Shown here: positions 25,160 through 32,278 of the stretch, piece after piece
Layout: each line of letters begins with the position of its first letter
Numbering within the stretch: position 1 is the stretch's first letter
NCBI RefSeq assembly: GCF_024696245.1
Contig: NZ_JAILGZ010000108.1
Location: 1 to 33,766, forward strand
Length of the DNA: 33,766 nucleotides
DNA from: Treponema sp.
GTDB lineage: Bacteria > Spirochaetota > Spirochaetia > Treponematales > Treponemataceae
Direction: 5' to 3'
Program-made: the position numbers and the translations under genes
The notes under the pieces: model-generated
What the model was told of the DNA's origin: nothing
The model's database searches: none
What the model saw: only the letters and a program-made list of their open reading frames with translations

Positions 25160-27157
25160 TTGAGTATTAATTCTTATAAAACCGCCCTCTTATTTTTAAC
25201 GGCGGTTTTTATTTTTAATCCATTATTTTCTCAGGAAGATTCTTCTGTCCTTTATACAGCCGGGGGCGTTGCGGGGGATTCCCCCGCAGAGGGGGCAGCG
25301 GACAGGACCACAGCAGGGCGAGGACCTGGTAGCGAGGGGGAGGCGTCCCCCCTTAAAGAAGAAAGTGACATCTACCTTGACCACCTTTACTCTTATATTG
25401 ATTCTCCGGCGGTTGAACAGAGGCAGGTATTTACAGCAAAAGATATAGAAGATTCTCATACGGAAAGCCTGGTTTCTTTTTTGCAGTCAGAGGGAATGCA
25501 GCTTTTAAGTTACGGACCCTACGGTCTGGAAGCCAAACCTCAGATCAGGGGTTTTACTGATGAGACTGTTCGTGTTGTAATTGACGGAATCTGTGTAAAT
25601 AATGCCCAGTATGGTACTTTTGATTTTACTACTATAAGCCTTGGTGACATAGAAAAAATAGAAGTTGTCAGGGGCGGTTTTACAGAAGGGGTGAGTGACG
25701 AAGGTTCTGTTGCCGGTACAATTTATATAACTACAAAAAAACAGAATCTTGGTACTGACTTTACAAGCGATACTTTAATAAAGTCCTATCTGAATGATTC
25801 TTATCCTGCAGATACTTTTAGTCAGAGTGCAGGGCTTTCCCATCAGCTTTTTGAAAATACTTTTTTAAAGCTTAACCTTAAGGGAACTTATGCCTTAAAT
25901 AAATACCAGTATAAAAATTATCTTTCTAAGTACGTAACAAGAGACCATGCGGAAGTAAAGGATATTTATGCTGATGCAAAAGTTTCTCATTTTTTTATGA
26001 ATGGTTCTTCCTTTAATACGGGATTGATTTTTTATGACGGAGTAAAAAACTGTCCTGGTTCAGAAAATTCTTCTGGTAAGGGAGTGCAGAAAGATCTTAA
26101 TGCCATGCTTACTTTTTCCCTTCTTAATCCTGATATAAAAAATAAAGTTAAGATGGAAAACAATGCAGCCTGGATTTTTAATAAAAGAAATTATGATGAA
26201 TCTTCAACTTCCAGTCAGCATATTATTAATACTTTCCGTTATGCCCTTTATGCATCTTCTGATATAAAAACTTTTTATACCCAGAGTGCCGGCCTTACTT
26301 TTGACGGGGTTTTTCTTGATTCTACAGATGACGGAAATCATACTCAGCTTTCCTTTACTTTTAAAGAAACTTCTGTTTTTAAAATCGGAAGGCATTTTTC
26401 TTTTACACTGCCTCTTGCCGTAAAAACCTGCGGGGACAATGCAGCCTTTATTCCTAAGGCAGGGGTAAAGTTTTCTTTTGAGTATGGAGATTTTTCAGTT
26501 AATGCTTACCGCATGGTTCAGTTTCCTAATATGGATGACCTTTACTGGGATTCTTCTTATGCCAGCGGAAATCCTGATCTTAAGGTAGAAGAGGGCTGGG
26601 GTGCAGAAGCAGCAGTTGATTTTAAAAAATATCTGCCTTTTACCCTGAGTTTTTTTACTAACTATTACAAAAATAAAATTCAGTGGGCTTCTACTGATGG
26701 AGTTTATACTCCCCAGAATGTTGCCAGTGCCTTTTACTGGGGCCTGGATTTTAGAACGGAAAAAGTTTTATTTGACGGTCACCTTCATTTAAAGGCCTGC
26801 GGGGAATATCTTTATACATCTCTTCTTGATAAAAGCAATTCCCTGACTTATAAAAAAAGAATCATGTGGACTCCTGACTGGACGGCATCAGCTTCTGCAG
26901 TTTTTTATTTTTATAATTTCAGGACAGGTATTGAATGGAACTATATCGGTAAGCGTTACAAGTCCAATCTGAATATTACTTATATGGAGCCTTATTCCCT
27001 TGTTAACCTTAATCTTTCTTATGAAGGTCTTGAACATTTTGAACCTTACTTAAGGGCAGAGAATATTTTTGATACAGACTATGAAGCTGTGGATTCCTAT
27101 CCAATGCCTGGAATAAGTATCAGTTTAGGTTTAAGAAGCCGCTGGAAAAATAAATGA
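25160..27157 (+). CDS. TonB-dependent outer-membrane receptor, probably for cobalamin
   Basis: A 665-residue receptor. Signal peptide 1-24 (FNPLFS, then QED); a GC-rich encoded insert (about 34-65); plug domain 88-195 with FTAKDIEDSHTESLVSFLQS, IRGFTDETVRVVIDGICVNN, IEKIEVVRGG and GTIYITTK; then a barrel to the C-terminus with ENIFDTDYEAVDSYPMPG, typical of the BtuB/vitamin-B12 group. The riboswitch-like leader supports a corrinoid substrate. An in-frame TAA at 25148 forces a start at TTG 25160 or a rarer codon; no Shine-Dalgarno is seen. A terminator-like hairpin overlaps the signal-peptide codons. Import would need TonB/ExbBD and BtuFCD, not found here. Confidence 0.88.
   Translation: MSINSYKTALLFLTAVFIFNPLFSQEDSSVLYTAGGVAGDSPAEGAADRTTAGRGPGSEGEASPLKEESDIYLDHLYSYIDSPAVEQRQVFTAKDIEDSHTESLVSFLQSEGMQLLSYGPYGLEAKPQIRGFTDETVRVVIDGICVNNAQYGTFDFTTISLGDIEKIEVVRGGFTEGVSDEGSVAGTIYITTKKQNLGTDFTSDTLIKSYLNDSYPADTFSQSAGLSHQLFENTFLKLNLKGTYALNKYQYKNYLSKYVTRDHAEVKDIYADAKVSHFFMNGSSFNTGLIFYDGVKNCPGSENSSGKGVQKDLNAMLTFSLLNPDIKNKVKMENNAAWIFNKRNYDESSTSSQHIINTFRYALYASSDIKTFYTQSAGLTFDGVFLDSTDDGNHTQLSFTFKETSVFKIGRHFSFTLPLAVKTCGDNAAFIPKAGVKFSFEYGDFSVNAYRMVQFPNMDDLYWDSSYASGNPDLKVEEGWGAEAAVDFKKYLPFTLSFFTNYYKNKIQWASTDGVYTPQNVASAFYWGLDFRTEKVLFDGHLHLKACGEYLYTSLLDKSNSLTYKKRIMWTPDWTASASAVFYFYNFRTGIEWNYIGKRYKSNLNITYMEPYSLVNLNLSYEGLEHFEPYLRAENIFDTDYEAVDSYPMPGISISLGLRSRWKNK
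25178..25216 (+). terminator. Terminator-like hairpin inside the receptor signal-peptide codons
   Basis: Perfect 9-bp stem AAAACCGCC (25178-25186) / GGCGGTTTT (25201-25209), a 14-nt loop and a trailing TATTTTT. It starts 18 nt into the receptor reading frame, so it would separate lipoprotein and receptor expression. Confidence 0.55.
25258..25353 (+). repeat. GC-rich palindromic in-frame insertion in the TonB receptor
   Basis: About three quarters G+C by hand count over 25261-25352, inside an AT-rich gene. It contains GCGGGGG-ATT-CCCCCGC (25271-25287) and GGGGG-aggcgt-CCCCC (25336-25351), plus further G5 runs. It keeps the reading frame and encodes a Gly/Ala/Glu/Arg-rich segment between signal peptide and plug. 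It resembles, in behaviour, the palindromic elements that insert into Rickettsia genes. Confidence 0.7.
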
Positions 27158-27171
27158 AAAGCTTTTCATAC

Positions 27172-27200
27172 TTGACAAGCGTTTCTGTCTACAGTATTCT
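27172..27200 (+). promoter_or_regulatory. Promoter of the aromatic attenuator leader
   Basis: Perfect TTGACA (27172-27177), a 17-nt spacer and TATTCT (27195-27200), the same boxes and spacing as the tRNA-Leu promoter. Predicted start near 27207, four bases before the leader ATG. Confidence 0.7.
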
Positions 27201-27210
27201 TTTTTCCGAA

Positions 27211-27336
27211 ATGAAAAACACAACTACCCGTCGGGCACAGTCTAACTTTCTCTCAATGCTGGCTTACTTTTACTTTAGCTTTTATTATTTTCTCGGCGTT
27301 CAGGAAGGTTTCCTTGCAAAAGGTAAGGCTGCATAA
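27211..27336 (+). CDS. Tyr/Phe-rich leader peptide of the DAHP synthase attenuator
   Basis: A 41-residue peptide from ATG 27211, or 26 residues from ATG 27256. Its control run, YFYFSFYYF (27265-27291), has four Tyr and four Phe codons in nine, with another Phe at 27310. It sits between a strong promoter and an intrinsic terminator ahead of DAHP synthase, the expected place for a ribosome-stalling leader. The same frame is open back to an ATG at 27154, but that part lies over the promoter. No Shine-Dalgarno; the ATG at 27211 is almost at the predicted 5' end. Shortage of charged tRNA-Tyr or tRNA-Phe should stall the ribosome here and let transcription continue. Confidence 0.75.
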   Translation: MKNTTTRRAQSNFLSMLAYFYFSFYYFLGVQEGFLAKGKAA

Positions 27337-27403
27337 GTTGTGGTATAAATCCTAAAGCAAGAAATAACAGGAACCTTCCTAATAAGAAGGTTCCTTTTTT
27401 TTT
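27302..27403 (+). promoter_or_regulatory. Attenuator: antiterminator arm and competing terminator
   Basis: Terminator arms AGGAACCTTC (27369-27378) and GAAGGTTCCT (27386-27395) are perfect, with a 7-nt loop and nine T residues. The leader segment AGGAAGGTTTCCT (27302-27314) can pair instead with 27369-27380 over 12 bp with one bulged T, excluding the terminator. That segment lies just after the Tyr/Phe codons and before the leader stop (27334-27336), so a ribosome that reaches the stop covers it and one stalled at the Tyr/Phe run leaves it free. Confidence 0.8.
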
Positions 27404-27437
27404 GTACTAATGTCATGTAAATAACTGGAGGTGTAAA

Positions 27438-28466
27438 ATGATAGTTATTTTGAAAAGCGGTGTAAGTCAGGACAAAATCAATGCTTTTATTACTGATGTA
27501 AAAGAAAAGAATCTTGACGTACATATTTCTAAGGGTGTTGATAAAACTGTACTTGGTCTTTTAGGAGATACTTCCAAACTTGATCCGGAAGACTTTCTTG
27601 CTAACGAAATCGTAGAAAGTGCAGAACGTGTTTCTGCTCCTTATAAAATGGCAAGCCGTTCTTTCCACCCGGAAAACACTGTTGTAACTGTAGGTGGTAA
27701 CGGTTCTACAGCATGTAAAATCGGAGACGGTAAGACTGTTCCCCTTATTGCAGGACCTTGTTCCGTTGAATCAGAAAAGCAGCTTCTTGATGCAGCAATG
27801 GCTGTAAAAAAAGCAGGTGCCCGTATCCTCAGGGGTGGTGCATATAAGCCACGTACATCTCCATATTCATTCCAGGGACTTGGACCAGAAGGTATCCGTA
27901 TTCTTGAACTTGCAAAAAAAGAAACAGGTCTTCCAATCTGTACAGAACTTATGAGTGCTTCTGAACTTAAGTATTTTGAAAACGTTGACCTGATTCAGGT
28001 TGGTGCAAGAAACTTCCAGAACTTTGACCTTCTTAAGGAAATCGGAAAATTCGGTAAGCCTGTTCTTTTAAAGCGCGGTCTGTCAGGAACGATTCAGGAA
28101 CTTCTTATGAGTGCTGAATACATTATGGCAAACGGAACAGAACAGGTTATTCTTTGTGAACGCGGTATCCGTACTTATGACGGTTATACAAGAAACTGTC
28201 TTGATGTAAGTGCTGTTCCTTATCTTCATAAGGTATCTCATCTTCCTGTAGTTCTTGATCCAAGTCATGCCTGCGGAATCAGATGGATGGTTGGTACTCT
28301 TGCATGCAGTGCAGTTGCAGCCGGTGCAGATGGTCTTGAAATCGAAGTTCACTGTAATCCTGAAAAGGCAATGAGCGATGCAAGTCAGCAGCTTCCTCCT
28401 GCAATGTTTGAAGAACTTGCTTCTAAACTTAACAAGTATGCAGCTGTAGAAGGCCGCACAATCTGA
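27438..28466 (+). CDS. aroF: 3-deoxy-7-phosphoheptulonate (DAHP) synthase, type I-beta with N-terminal regulatory domain
   Basis: A 342-residue enzyme condensing phosphoenolpyruvate and erythrose 4-phosphate, the first step of aromatic amino-acid synthesis. The N-terminal ~70 residues form a ferredoxin-like regulatory domain as in the Tyr-inhibited Thermotoga enzyme. The barrel follows with IAGPCSVES, ILRGGAYKPRTSPYSFQG, GARNFQNFDLL, LLKRGL, DPSHACG and EVHCNPEKAMSDASQQL. Metal and substrate residues (Cys of AGPC, His of DPSH, Glu of IEVH, Asp of MSDA) are present. GGAGG precedes the ATG. Regulation appears dual: attenuation by Tyr/Phe codons and probable feedback inhibition. Confidence 0.95.
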   Translation: MIVILKSGVSQDKINAFITDVKEKNLDVHISKGVDKTVLGLLGDTSKLDPEDFLANEIVESAERVSAPYKMASRSFHPENTVVTVGGNGSTACKIGDGKTVPLIAGPCSVESEKQLLDAAMAVKKAGARILRGGAYKPRTSPYSFQGLGPEGIRILELAKKETGLPICTELMSASELKYFENVDLIQVGARNFQNFDLLKEIGKFGKPVLLKRGLSGTIQELLMSAEYIMANGTEQVILCERGIRTYDGYTRNCLDVSAVPYLHKVSHLPVVLDPSHACGIRWMVGTLACSAVAAGADGLEIEVHCNPEKAMSDASQQLPPAMFEELASKLNKYAAVEGRTI

Positions 28467-28494
28467 TTATAAAAAATAAATTTTTTTTATACAT

Positions 28495-28547
28495 AAGCCT
28501 GCTTTTGTTACAGCATCAGGGCTGTTGCAGAAGCGGGCTTCTTTATT
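28495..28547 (+). terminator. Long hairpin between DAHP synthase and prephenate dehydrogenase genes
   Basis: Arms 28495-28514 and 28521-28540 pair at 19 of 20 positions (a few G-T) around the loop ATCAGG, followed by CTTTATT. It probably ends the DAHP synthase transcript, with the next gene having its own promoter. Confidence 0.65.
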
Positions 28548-28574
28548 GCCTAGGGTTTCTTTATACAGTAAAAT
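28546..28574 (+). promoter_or_regulatory. Promoter of the prephenate dehydrogenase gene
   Basis: TTGCCT (28546-28551), a 17-nt spacer and TAAAAT (28569-28574), ending 9 nt before the ATG; no Shine-Dalgarno site. It begins just as the preceding hairpin ends. Confidence 0.45.
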
Positions 28575-28583
28575 GCTTTTATT

Positions 28584-29480
28584 ATGAAAAACTTAAAGGA
28601 CCTTACATACGGAATCGTCGGACTGGGAATAATGGGCGGTTCTTTTGCAAAAGCCATAAGGCAGAATGTTTTAAGCCAGAGTGGTTCCCGTGGAAAAATT
28701 CTTGTGTGTAACAGAAGTACAGCCTGTCTTTCCATGGCATTAAATGAAGGGGTTGCAGACAAGGCTTATACTGTTGATAAAACTGCAGACCTTCTTAAAG
28801 AAAGCGATATTGTATTTGTCTGTCTTTATCCTCATGCTACTCTTGAATTTCTTAAAACATATAAAAATGATTTTAAAAGCGACGCTATAGTTACGGATAT
28901 TTCCGGAGTAAAGGGCATCTTTGAAAAGTCCCTCCCTGAACTTTTGAGGCCTGATGTTGATTTTATAATCGGACATCCAATGGCTGGTGGAGAAAAGGAA
29001 GGCTATGCCGCAAGTAAGGCTCAGTTTTTTGTAAACCATAATTATATTTTCTGCCGCCAGACCTTTAATATAGAAGAAAACTATCAGTTAATGAAAACTC
29101 TTGTTACTGAACTGGGCTTTACCCGTATTACAGAAACTACCTGTGATGTTCATGATAATAAAATCGGCTTTACTTCCCAGCTTTGTCATGTAATTGCCAG
29201 TGCCCTTGTACAGAGTGCCAGGGATCCGGAGATTACGGCTTTTGGTGGTGGAAGTTTTGAAGATTTAACCCGTATTGCCATGATAAATGCTCCTTTGTGG
29301 ACAGAGCTTTTTATCAGCAATAAAGAAAAATTATGTGCCCATATTGATAATTTTCAGAAGAAGATGGAAGAATTCCGTACTGCAATAATGAATGAAGATT
29401 CTGAAAGTTTAAAGCGCATGCTGGAAGAAACCAGGGAAAAGCGTCTTATGATGGGTTCTATTTGTACAGTTAATAAATAA
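28584..29480 (+). CDS. tyrA: Prephenate dehydrogenase TyrA
   Basis: A 298-residue NAD(P)-dependent enzyme turning prephenate into 4-hydroxyphenylpyruvate, the tyrosine branch. The Rossmann motif GLGIMGGSF lies near residue 14; DIVFVCLYPHATLEF, VTDISGVKG and the family signature GHPMAGGEKEGY follow. The helical C-terminal half contains KIGFTSQLCHVIASAL. No ACT or chorismate mutase domain is attached. Neighbouring DAHP synthase and the Tyr/Phe attenuator make a small aromatic-synthesis locus. Arogenate dehydrogenase activity cannot be excluded. Confidence 0.93.
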   Translation: MKNLKDLTYGIVGLGIMGGSFAKAIRQNVLSQSGSRGKILVCNRSTACLSMALNEGVADKAYTVDKTADLLKESDIVFVCLYPHATLEFLKTYKNDFKSDAIVTDISGVKGIFEKSLPELLRPDVDFIIGHPMAGGEKEGYAASKAQFFVNHNYIFCRQTFNIEENYQLMKTLVTELGFTRITETTCDVHDNKIGFTSQLCHVIASALVQSARDPEITAFGGGSFEDLTRIAMINAPLWTELFISNKEKLCAHIDNFQKKMEEFRTAIMNEDSESLKRMLEETREKRLMMGSICTVNK

Positions 29481-29494
29481 AAAGGAGTCATAAA

Positions 29495-31450
29495 TTGAAA
29501 AAAGTTTTATTTATTATGCTTTTAGCAGCAATGTGTTTCTCATGTCAGACTGAATCAGACAGTGACACAGAAACAACAACCGGTACAGAAACAACAACCG
29601 GCACAGAAACAGCAACCGGAACTGAAAATACCGGCAGCGGAAGTCAGGACACCACCGGAACAGAAACAGCAACCGGTACAGAAACAACAACCGGTACAGA
29701 AACAGCAACCGGTACAGAAGACACCGGCAGAACCGGAACAGAAACAGCAACCGGCACAGAAACAACAACCGGCACAGAAACAGCAACCGGTACAGAAACA
29801 ACAACCGGTACAGAAACAACAACCGGTACAGAAACAGCAACCGGAACAGAAACAACAACCGGTACAGAAACAGCAACCGGTACAGAAGGCACCGGCACAA
29901 CCGGCACAGAAACAGCAACCGGTACAGAAAATACCGGCAGCGGAAGTCAGGACACCACCGGTACAGAAACACCAGCCGTAGACAATTCACCTGTCCTTTC
30001 ATTTGTATGGGGACAGTCAGAAGATTGTGATGAAGTGATTTTTAATCCTGATATGGGATTTTATTCTGCAATAACAATTACTGTAACTCAGTCAGGTGTT
30101 ACTAATAAAGCAGATATAATTTCTTCTATAAAAGAAGCTTCTAATCCTGTAAACGGACCTTATCCGGAAAAAGATGAAGATTTATGGGGCGTAACTTATA
30201 ATCTTGTACACTTAAAGTTTGATATAAGTGACTATTCAAAGGCAGCTAACGGCAGTGCAGATGTTAAAGACCTTAGCAGCGCTGCATTAAAAGATGTAAA
30301 GGATATTCTTGCAGCCTTCCGCGGAACAGATAAAACAGCCATTGTTCGTTTTGCCTATGATGCAAATTATGCAGGAGCTAATACGGAGCCTGAAAATTTT
30401 TCTTACATCCTTAATCACGTAAAGCAGATTTCTCAGGTTTATGCCCAGTACACAGATGTAATTACAGCAATTGAATGCGGAATCATTGGTCCTTGGGGAG
30501 AAATGCATACTTCAGATTATGCAGCCTCTGTTACTATTGATGGAAAAGTGATGCCTGATTATTACATTGTTCAGGTTATGCATGAATATCTTGAAGACCT
30601 TAAATCTGTAAATGTTCCTTTACTTGTACGTCAGCCAAAATTTATATATGCCTACCTTAATACTTATTGTGGTGTTGATTATACTTTTGAGCTCGACACT
30701 GATAATGAATCTTATCCAAAGTCTATTCCTTCATATACTCCTGCAGCAGGCAGTGATGAATATAAGCTTGGCCTTTATAACGATGGTTATCTTGGAAGCT
30801 CCAGTGATTCAGGAACTTTTAAAAGCGGTGACCGTCAGGGAGAAATTGACTTCCTTTCAGCCTTTGATGATCATACCCCTTATGGAGGAGAGTTAATCGG
30901 AGACTACGGTATTGGCAGCGGACAAAGTGTAAGTGTAGAAAACTTTGCCAATGTTCACGCATCATTCCTTAATATTGGATGGAACAGACATTTCTTTTAT
31001 GGTTTTAACAGCCTGACTTATTCCGATGATACACTTTTCCAGTATATTTATAAACATTTAGGTTACCGCTATCTTTTAAATAATACAGTTTTAACCCAGA
31101 CAACTAATCTTAATGCAGTTGAGATTACCCTTACTTTTGAAAACTCAGGATTTGCAAATCTTCCTTATCACAGGCAGAAGAAAGTAAGCCTTTACTTTAT
31201 TCCATTTCAGACTTCCATTACAGGAGAAGAAGAGTGTGTAGAAAGTTCAGCAGCTTTATTTACAGGTCAGGAGTCTTTAAGTGTAACAGCTGATTTAAGT
31301 TCGTTAACAGAAGGCAGCTATGATCTTTATGTAAAACTCGCTGATGCAGACGGAAATTATGTCCTTCGTCCTGCAAACGACAGCTGGAATTCAACTCTTA
31401 AAGCTGTAAAGGCCGGTACTTTTACTTTAACTTTGCCTCAAGGTGAATAA
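29495..31450 (+). CDS. Repeat-stalk lipoprotein with DUF4874/DUF4832-like body
   Basis: A 651-residue lipoprotein. The TTG start at 29495 has AAAGGAG 7 nt upstream. The lipoprotein signal ends MCFSC (Cys 17). Residues about 24-161 are a low-complexity stalk of GTE-T-(T/A)-T hexads with two copies of a NTGSGSQDTTGTET block. The rest (about 165-651) is a globular secreted domain beginning FNPDMGFY and containing IECGIIGPWGEMH and VPLLVRQPKF, as in DUF4874/DUF4832 proteins, whose (beta/alpha)8-like part is often found with polysaccharide-active proteins. The function is unknown; a surface protein holding its domain away from the membrane is likely. Confidence 0.82.
   Translation: MKKVLFIMLLAAMCFSCQTESDSDTETTTGTETTTGTETATGTENTGSGSQDTTGTETATGTETTTGTETATGTEDTGRTGTETATGTETTTGTETATGTETTTGTETTTGTETATGTETTTGTETATGTEGTGTTGTETATGTENTGSGSQDTTGTETPAVDNSPVLSFVWGQSEDCDEVIFNPDMGFYSAITITVTQSGVTNKADIISSIKEASNPVNGPYPEKDEDLWGVTYNLVHLKFDISDYSKAANGSADVKDLSSAALKDVKDILAAFRGTDKTAIVRFAYDANYAGANTEPENFSYILNHVKQISQVYAQYTDVITAIECGIIGPWGEMHTSDYAASVTIDGKVMPDYYIVQVMHEYLEDLKSVNVPLLVRQPKFIYAYLNTYCGVDYTFELDTDNESYPKSIPSYTPAAGSDEYKLGLYNDGYLGSSSDSGTFKSGDRQGEIDFLSAFDDHTPYGGELIGDYGIGSGQSVSVENFANVHASFLNIGWNRHFFYGFNSLTYSDDTLFQYIYKHLGYRYLLNNTVLTQTTNLNAVEITLTFENSGFANLPYHRQKKVSLYFIPFQTSITGEEECVESSAALFTGQESLSVTADLSSLTEGSYDLYVKLADADGNYVLRPANDSWNSTLKAVKAGTFTLTLPQGE
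29566..29978 (+). repeat. 18-bp tandem coding repeat
   Basis: Units of the form GGTACAGAAACAACAACC, varied at the third codon positions and at ACA/GCA, run through the stalk of the lipoprotein. Larger blocks (NTGSGSQD) are duplicated at both ends. The period is a multiple of three, so copy-number change alters stalk length without breaking the frame. The repeat also keeps other frames open, giving spurious reading frames. Confidence 0.9.
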
Positions 31451-31470
31451 TTAAATATTCCCCTTTTTAA

Positions 31471-31499
31471 TTGAATACTTTTTGCATACGTTTTATACT
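31471..31499 (+). promoter_or_regulatory. Promoter of apt
   Basis: TTGAAT (31471-31476), a 17-nt spacer and TATACT (31494-31499), leaving a leader of about 35 nt with GGAG before the ATG at 31542. Confidence 0.6.
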
Positions 31500-31541
31500 A
31501 GGGAGCATTTTGCAATTTCGTTTTTTTTATGGAGCATTTTT

Positions 31542-32084
31542 ATGGAAAAAAAAGATTTTGAAGTACTGGATAAAGTAATAGGACGTGTTCCTGATTTTCC
31601 AAAGCATGGTGTTCTTTTTTATGACATCACCGGTATTCTTCGTCATCCGGAAGCATTTAAGTATTCAATTGACCGTATGGTAGAGATTTATAAGGATAAA
31701 AAAATCGATGCTGTTGCAGGTATCGAAAGCCGTGGTTTTATTTTTGCAGCACCTTTTGCAGAACGTATGGGTATTCCACTTATTCTTATCCGTAAAAAGG
31801 GTAAGCTTCCTGCAAAAACCTATCACTGCAAGTATGACCTTGAATATGGCAGTGCAGAAATTGAAGTTCACTGTGCAGACATTCAGGAAGGCCAGAACAT
31901 TCTTCTTGTAGACGACCTTGTTGCTACCGGAGGAACCCTTAAGGCTGCCATTAATCTTGTACAGCAGGGTAAGGCCTGTGTTACTGATGTTTTTGGTGTT
32001 GTAGGACTTCCTTTCCTTAAATATGACGAGAAACTTGGCAATGATGTTGCCGTAACTACTTTGGTTAATTACGATCACGAGTAG
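31542..32084 (+). CDS. apt: Adenine phosphoribosyltransferase Apt
   Basis: A 180-residue purine-salvage enzyme making AMP from adenine and PRPP. Motifs: VPDFPKHGVLFYDIT, AGIESRGFIFAAPFAE, LIRKKGKLP, and the PRPP-binding LLVDDLVATGGTL. The ATG at 31542 has GGAG 9 nt upstream; reading back to 31482 would pass through the promoter region and adds a non-family N-terminus. Monocistronic by its own promoter and terminator. Confidence 0.95.
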   Translation: MEKKDFEVLDKVIGRVPDFPKHGVLFYDITGILRHPEAFKYSIDRMVEIYKDKKIDAVAGIESRGFIFAAPFAERMGIPLILIRKKGKLPAKTYHCKYDLEYGSAEIEVHCADIQEGQNILLVDDLVATGGTLKAAINLVQQGKACVTDVFGVVGLPFLKYDEKLGNDVAVTTLVNYDHE

Positions 32085-32103
32085 TACTGATACTTAAGTA
32101 TGA

Positions 32104-32155
32104 GTCATTGCCGTGCTCGACAGTTTGTCATTGCCGCACTTGATGCGGCAATCTC
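32104..32155 (+). repeat. Palindromic repeat, one degenerate and one full copy
   Basis: Full copy: GTCA-TTGCCGCA-CTTGA-TGCGGCAA-TCTC (32127-32155), 8-bp perfect arms. Directly before it is a partial copy, GTCATTGCCGTGCTCGACA (32104-32122), missing its right arm. The layout equals the repeat at 32967-32996. Confidence 0.75.
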
Positions 32156-32182
32156 TTGCATTGTAATTAAATAGATTTTCGG

Positions 32183-32214
32183 GCAGCTTCCCAAAAGGGG
32201 GAGCTGCTTTTTTT
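32183..32214 (+). terminator. Rho-independent terminator of apt
   Basis: GCAGCTTCCC / GGGGGAGCTGC stem with an AAAA loop and small internal mismatch, followed by seven T residues. Confidence 0.85.
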
Positions 32215-32278
32215 GTCATTATGCAATTTTATTGCTTTTTCATTACTTTTGTATTAAATTATAAATATGGAGGCATAT

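Noticed and set aside
27154..27210. Leader reading frame extended back to ATG 27154 as a 60-residue gene overlapping the TonB receptor stop
   Set aside because: This part covers the TTGACA/TATTCT promoter, and the functional Tyr/Phe run lies downstream; a read-through product cannot be excluded but is not needed.
29514..30002. Long open frames on both strands across the lipoprotein repeat (Arg/Leu-rich, Val/Ser-rich and Gln/Pro-rich products)
   Set aside because: They are produced by the 18-bp repeat, which has no stop codon in several frames; only the + frame has a start with ribosome site, a lipoprotein signal and a globular domain.
31482..31541. Upstream ATG for apt
   Set aside because: It overlaps the -10 box of the apt promoter and adds a sequence foreign to the family; the ATG at 31542 has a proper ribosome site.
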